A program made the position numbers and the translations under genes. The notes below the pieces were generated by a model. It saw only the letters and a list, made by a program, of their open reading frames with translations, had not been told where the DNA came from and did no database searches. From Thermothelomyces thermophilus ATCC 42464 (lineage: Eukaryota; Ascomycota; Sordariomycetes; Sordariales; Chaetomiaceae), in contig NC_016473.1 in NCBI RefSeq assembly GCF_000226095.1, positions 1,922,001-1,986,000 of the forward strand: a stretch of DNA of 64,000 nucleotides, read 5' to 3'. Within the stretch, counting starts at the first letter, position 1. Every line of letters begins with the position of its first letter. This document shows positions 60,041-64,000 of the stretch, piece after piece.

Positions 60041-61653
60041 AGCTAGTACCAACCCTCCAGGGCACCACTTAGCACCTCTAGAACCAAACCTCTATCTGGT
60101 CAGATAGGGAGGAGCTTCGGCTCAAAAAGTCTAGGGCGTCCGAGTATTCGCGGTTACAGTAGGCAAGTCCGACCATCTAGGCAGCAACAACAGTAGGGAC
60201 GAAGGCGGTAGTAGTGATGTCCCTCTAGACAGACGTAGAAGAGTCCTCTTACGTGGAAAAAGATATTCCTAACTTACAAAAGAAGAAAGAACTACATCTT
60301 GCTACTCTAATCTATTAGAGTAAACGAGTGTTAAAAGCTATCTGTTGTCCTTGTCTATCTCTCTAGCGCCCCTAGATAGGTAACCTCTATTTATACCTAT
60401 CGTATATAGCAAAGCTCTATAGAACCGGAAAAACAAAACTATACCCTATGTCCCTCTGGTCATATTAAGAACTTCTAACCCTAGTCTATACTTCCCCTTC
60501 GAATTTACCCTAAGGCTCCTACCGGCGAATTCGGACCTAAAACCTTACTTGCGTTCCTTACGACGCTTGGCCCGTTTGGCTCTACTGTTACCTTCGGGCA
60601 AGGGCTATTTCTTAGACGCCTAACGCCTTTACTAGGCTTTTACTTTAGTATCTAGCGTATCCTAGCCTGTGAACTACGGCGGGTACTTAGGAACTAGCTC
60701 TAGATCTTTAGGCCCTAAACGTTCGAACAGTAGGGGCTGAGTCTATTCGGCAGGATTATTATTAGGACAACGCCGACAAGCCCGTCCTTTCTTAGCGGCT
60801 TAGGTCGAGCGTATCTCCCGTATCTGTACCGGCTTACTCGGCTTTGTCTTAGTCTAACTAGGCAGCTGATATATCGCTAAAGGCGCCTACTTGGCTAGTT
60901 ATTACTACTACGACTCTAAAGGCTTTCTTTATCCTTCTATAGCTATGAGTTGCTCCTCTACCTGTTCTACCACGCGCTAGTAAATAGCTATCCTTGGTTT
61001 ACGGGGATACTCGAGTACCTATTAGAGTAGCTAAGGCGGCCTAAGTCCCTTAGGCGCCTTGCTAAGGAACCGCTAGATAGTATCGTCTAGGGGAACCCGA
61101 CGATCCTTCTTTATAACTAGTTACTCCTTTATTGGTGGCAGGTTATCTTCTCCTTCCTCTGTCCGGACGAAGATGACCGATTTGGCCCGTCCTAGCTAAG
61201 GCTATAGCTATAGAACTAGCGGCCTATGAAGTAGCTTATCTATAGGCCACCTAGGTAGTTAATAAGGATAGACATCCCCCTAAGGGTTCTTTGGCTTCTC
61301 TAGCTAGAAGGAGCTATTAGGTAGATAGCCTAGAGCTATCTAGATTATTCTAAGCTAGAGCGTTAATATCTTGTTCTTGGCCTCTGTCACTTTTAGCCCT
61401 ATATATAGATAGCCCTTTTACTAAGGGAGCTTAAGCTATACTTTATCTCCCTATTAGATCTCTTAGAAGTAGAAACGATAGAACTTAGCGACCTAGATAT
61501 TATATTTCTACTAGCCTTTCTACTTTGATGTCGCCTATACTGTCGGCCAGTATATATAGCCTATAAGCGGTAGAAAAAGAAAGCTTAGGAGAATGACCTT
61601 ATCCTATAGAGTCTTAAATAGATCCTTTCGGCTCTGCTTATTAGAGGGATAGG
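60041..61653 (-). mobile_element. Gypsy-like 3' fragment F with possible LTR region
   Basis: On the reverse strand the part 60,551-61,650 reads like the end of another pol (GDKV and KGYLYIGLK blocks of an integrase C-terminal module near 61.4-61.5 kb), finishing in a basic tail (AKRAKRRKERK) at about 60,551-60,585. The next 500 bp (60,041-60,550) are noncoding with TATAAATA on the reverse strand at 60388-60395. They could be F's 3' LTR, D's 5' LTR, or both. Element C interrupts F on the right. Broken and incomplete. Confidence 0.5.
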
Positions 61654-62106
61654 TGTCATAAGCCAACCATATACCACGACCCGGTGGGGCGCAGAGGGCT
61701 AAATGAGCCACCAATCAAGAAGGGCACGAAGCGAGGCTGACACGGATCGCTAGGGAGCGTAGGCTACCACAGGCGAACAATCACTAAAAAGGGGAAAGAT
61801 AGCGGAGGATAGCTAGCTACCAAAGGCAATCCAAGGACAGGACCGAAGAGGGCCATAAGCGGTCAGAAGGAGTATATATATATATAGATAGTCACTTATT
61901 ATAGTAGACTCTAGGAGTTCACCAGTGGTAACAATCACAATCATAGTACTTATACCAAGTATTGCTAATTACTATAAAAGATAACTCTAAGTGTTATTAT
62001 AAACCCTTTAGCTTCACCGAATCCCTTAGACGACCTGCCTACCTGTCCTGCTCAATCTACCTTCGTCTAAACCCTTTTAGAAGAAGTCTAAGCTAGGTTT
62101 ATTACA
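61654..62106 (+). repeat. element C 5' LTR
   Basis: Begins TGTCATAAGC and ends GTTTATTACA. The second half aligns with the R-U5 half of the element A LTR. The first half (about 230 bp) has no similarity to A beyond the first few bases. Confidence 0.85.
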
Positions 62107-64000
62107 CATTATTACTACTCCCTTTGTTCTATTATGGTTTAGAACGGAGGTGACTTTGACCTTGATATCGACATAGCTACTAACATTATAGCCAAATAGC
62201 TGCTCGCTTAGCTTAGTTAACTCTAGTAGCGGATCTAGGAGTTAGACCAGAGAGACAAGGCTGCTCAAGCTCAAATCAAGGAACTCGAGAACCGTGAAAA
62301 GTACTTATAGAAGTTAGTTAACAAGGCCTACACCAAAATCGAGGCACTCGAGGGCGCTAAAGCAAAGCATATTAAAATCGAACTACCTAGCAAATACAGA
62401 GGAACTAAGGAGGATCTTATAGGATTTCTAACAAACCTCTGATCTTACTTTTGGCTTAATGATAACAAGTTTCCGGACGATAAAGCTAAAGTCCTCTATA
62501 TAGCCATAAGACTAGAGGGCAAGGTATTTAGATGGTTTGAGCCTATGTAGAATGACTATCTTATTGAGGAAGACGAAGATGACTAAGACACGTTTATATA
62601 GGCAGTCTTCCGATCTTATGACCGTTTCGAAGAAGAGCTTTAGAAAGTTTTTGGTAATAAAGACAAGAAGATTTATATGTAAGAAAGACTTGCTAATCTC
62701 TAATAGACCAAGTTAGTAGCCTCCTACGCTATATAATTTAGATAGGATATACTTAAGTCTTAGCTTAATGATAAGGTATTAATATAATTATTCTATAATA
62801 GCTTAAGGGAAAAGGTTAAAGATAAGCTATATAAGTATGATCGGCCTAAGACTCTAGACAAATATATCGCGTAGGCCATTAGGATTAATGATTAACTCTA
62901 TATACGAGAGTAGTAGAAATGAGGTCAAATGAATAGAACCATAGTTAAGGCTAATGACAAGAAAAAGCGAGTGTATATTAGTACCTTGTACGGGACATAC
63001 CCTAGAGCTATAGATATAAACGCAACGTAGAAGCAGGACCAGAAGAAGACGACTAAAGACAAGTCTAATGCTACCTACTATAACTATAGAAAGAAAGGGC
63101 ATTATAAGTAAGAATGCTAGAGCCTAAAGAAAGAATAGAAACTAACCCTTAGGAAGGAAATTACGGCTATCGACGAAATTACTAAGGACGTTATTGAAGT
63201 AGTAGCTATAAGCTACGAAGACAGGGGTAGTAATATAGATAGTCTCGGACATAACAATAATGGTAAAGATGAACAAGCACCGTACTCCGAACTAGTCACT
63301 ATAGACCTAGAGATAGGTCTTGCTAAATAGGACATGGTAGGAGAATATATACCACCAGTTTCGATTCTCCTAGCCTTAAGGCAGTAGGGTTTCATAGTCA
63401 TATAGAGGTAGGATAGATCGTAGACAACCGACACCTAAGGAATCGAAAGACCCGGACCTAATGTTCTATTCCTCTAGGAACAAATCAAATAGTACTGTAA
63501 CAAAGTTTTCTAACTTAATACGGAACTGCGCGAACAGGATAGACGCTTGATTTGACTTACCTAGTAGAGCGATAAGATAAGGGACGAGATAAGGGAACTC
63601 TAATATATCGTAGAAACTATTAAAGGGGAATAGCCTGTGACGTACGATAGGCCTAATAGCTACGCCGAGCATTTTAACGATTAGTAACTTAGCTATGACG
63701 TATAGAACCCTAAGTACTAGTTTATACGCGTAAACCGTAGAAAAGATAAACGTACGTAGGAAAACTACTAGAAGAAACACTTTTACCTTAGCATCAGAGT
63801 ACCTATAGTCTATATATAGTGGGAAGGATTTGGAAAAGAATTCTAATACCTTCTAGGCGACGTTACATGACTGTACCTATAATACAAGGCATATACGCAA
63901 GTACCCTAGTTCTAGTATATGGCGTACGAATGCTAATACCACTTCTATAACAAATTCGAAAACAATTACTAGCCGACCTAACAAGGAAATAAGAACGGAA
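61654..64000 (+). mobile_element. Ty3/Gypsy element C, 5' part, broken, runs off the window
   Basis: Forward orientation. A 453-bp LTR is followed after 27 nt by a gag ATG at 62134. The gag/early pol sequence corresponds step by step to element A (YRGTKED block near 62,396; zinc-knuckle-type region near 63,075-63,125; post-gag block 63,450-63,780). The spacing between LTR and gag equals that of A. The 3' LTR and most of pol lie beyond the window, so the target duplication cannot be checked. It carries stops, though CpA is better preserved in its LTR than in A. Confidence 0.85.

Larger units (their letters stand above)
34060..64000. repeat. RIP-degraded AT-rich transposon block
   Basis: A 30-kb block continuing past the window. 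It is dominated by TA-containing words, is poor in CpA and TpG, keeps CpG, and has stops in all six frames. Short GC-rich islands mark LTRs and other CpA-poor stretches. No intact host gene is visible. The individual elements are listed separately. Loss of CpA/TpG with gain of TpA is the known signature of RIP in ascomycetes. Confidence 0.93.

Noticed and set aside
34060-64000. Centromere or subtelomere identity of the AT-rich block
   Set aside because: RIPped transposon stacks occur in all heterochromatin types. No telomere repeats or distinguishing features are visible.
1-64000. CRISPR arrays, bacterial-type operons, rRNA genes
   Set aside because: None seen. Gene structure is entirely eukaryotic and no regularly spaced direct repeats occur.

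Overview
The window comes from a filamentous ascomycete, most likely a Sordariomycete (Sordariales/Chaetomiaceae-like). Genes are monocistronic with short GT-AG introns of about 60-170 nt, coding DNA is GC-rich, and the proteome is ordinary fungal housekeeping. Repeats carry the C-to-T mutation pattern of repeat-induced point mutation (RIP). Species assignment is inference.

Positions 1 to about 34,050 are GC-rich, gene-bearing euchromatin with 13 supported protein genes. In order: an auxilin-like UBA-TPR-J protein (swa2); the ER-associated-degradation E2 ubc7 (-); a mitochondrial Mmc1-like membrane protein; the spliceosomal core protein SmD3 (-); a conserved fungal protein of unknown role; an M18 vacuolar aminopeptidase (lap4/ape1); an SPX-EXS phosphate exporter of the SYG1/XPR1 family (-); a second unknown fungal protein; the CAF-1 large subunit (rlf2/cac1); an M50B-like membrane metalloprotease (-); a VOC/glyoxalase-fold protein without a visible ATG; a mitochondrial FAM210/Nat2-type (DUF1279) membrane protein; and a small DUF1115/Prp3-C-like protein (-). 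The genes are not functionally clustered. I worked out exon boundaries by hand, and every multi-exon model closes in frame. Intergenic DNA holds microsatellites, homopolymers and a set of short GTAC-cored perfect palindromes.

From about 34,050 to the end the base composition changes abruptly. The DNA is AT-rich, poor in CpA and TpG but not in CpG, and crowded with stop codons in every frame. It is a RIP-degraded stack of transposons. I resolve a Fot1/pogo-type DNA transposon fossil (about 34.5-35.9 kb); an unidentified reverse-strand coding fossil (about 36.1-38.8 kb); Ty3/Gypsy chromovirus B (39,434-54,271), with 324-bp LTRs and a CTAGG duplication; chromovirus A (42,070-49,680), nested inside B, with 454-bp LTRs and a GTTAG duplication; chromovirus D (about 54.3-60.0 kb); a Gypsy 3' fragment F (about 60.0-61.65 kb); and the left part of element C (61,654 to beyond the window), related to A but with a different U3. 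The order of insertion is D/E background, then B, then A.

The most interesting signal is that both A and B carry, between the end of pol and the 3' LTR, remains of a reading frame on the strand opposite to pol. Each frame has a Cys-rich segment. In A it has an intron-like interruption and a Lys/Glu-rich helical C-terminal half. This looks like a recurring antisense accessory gene of fungal chromoviruses.
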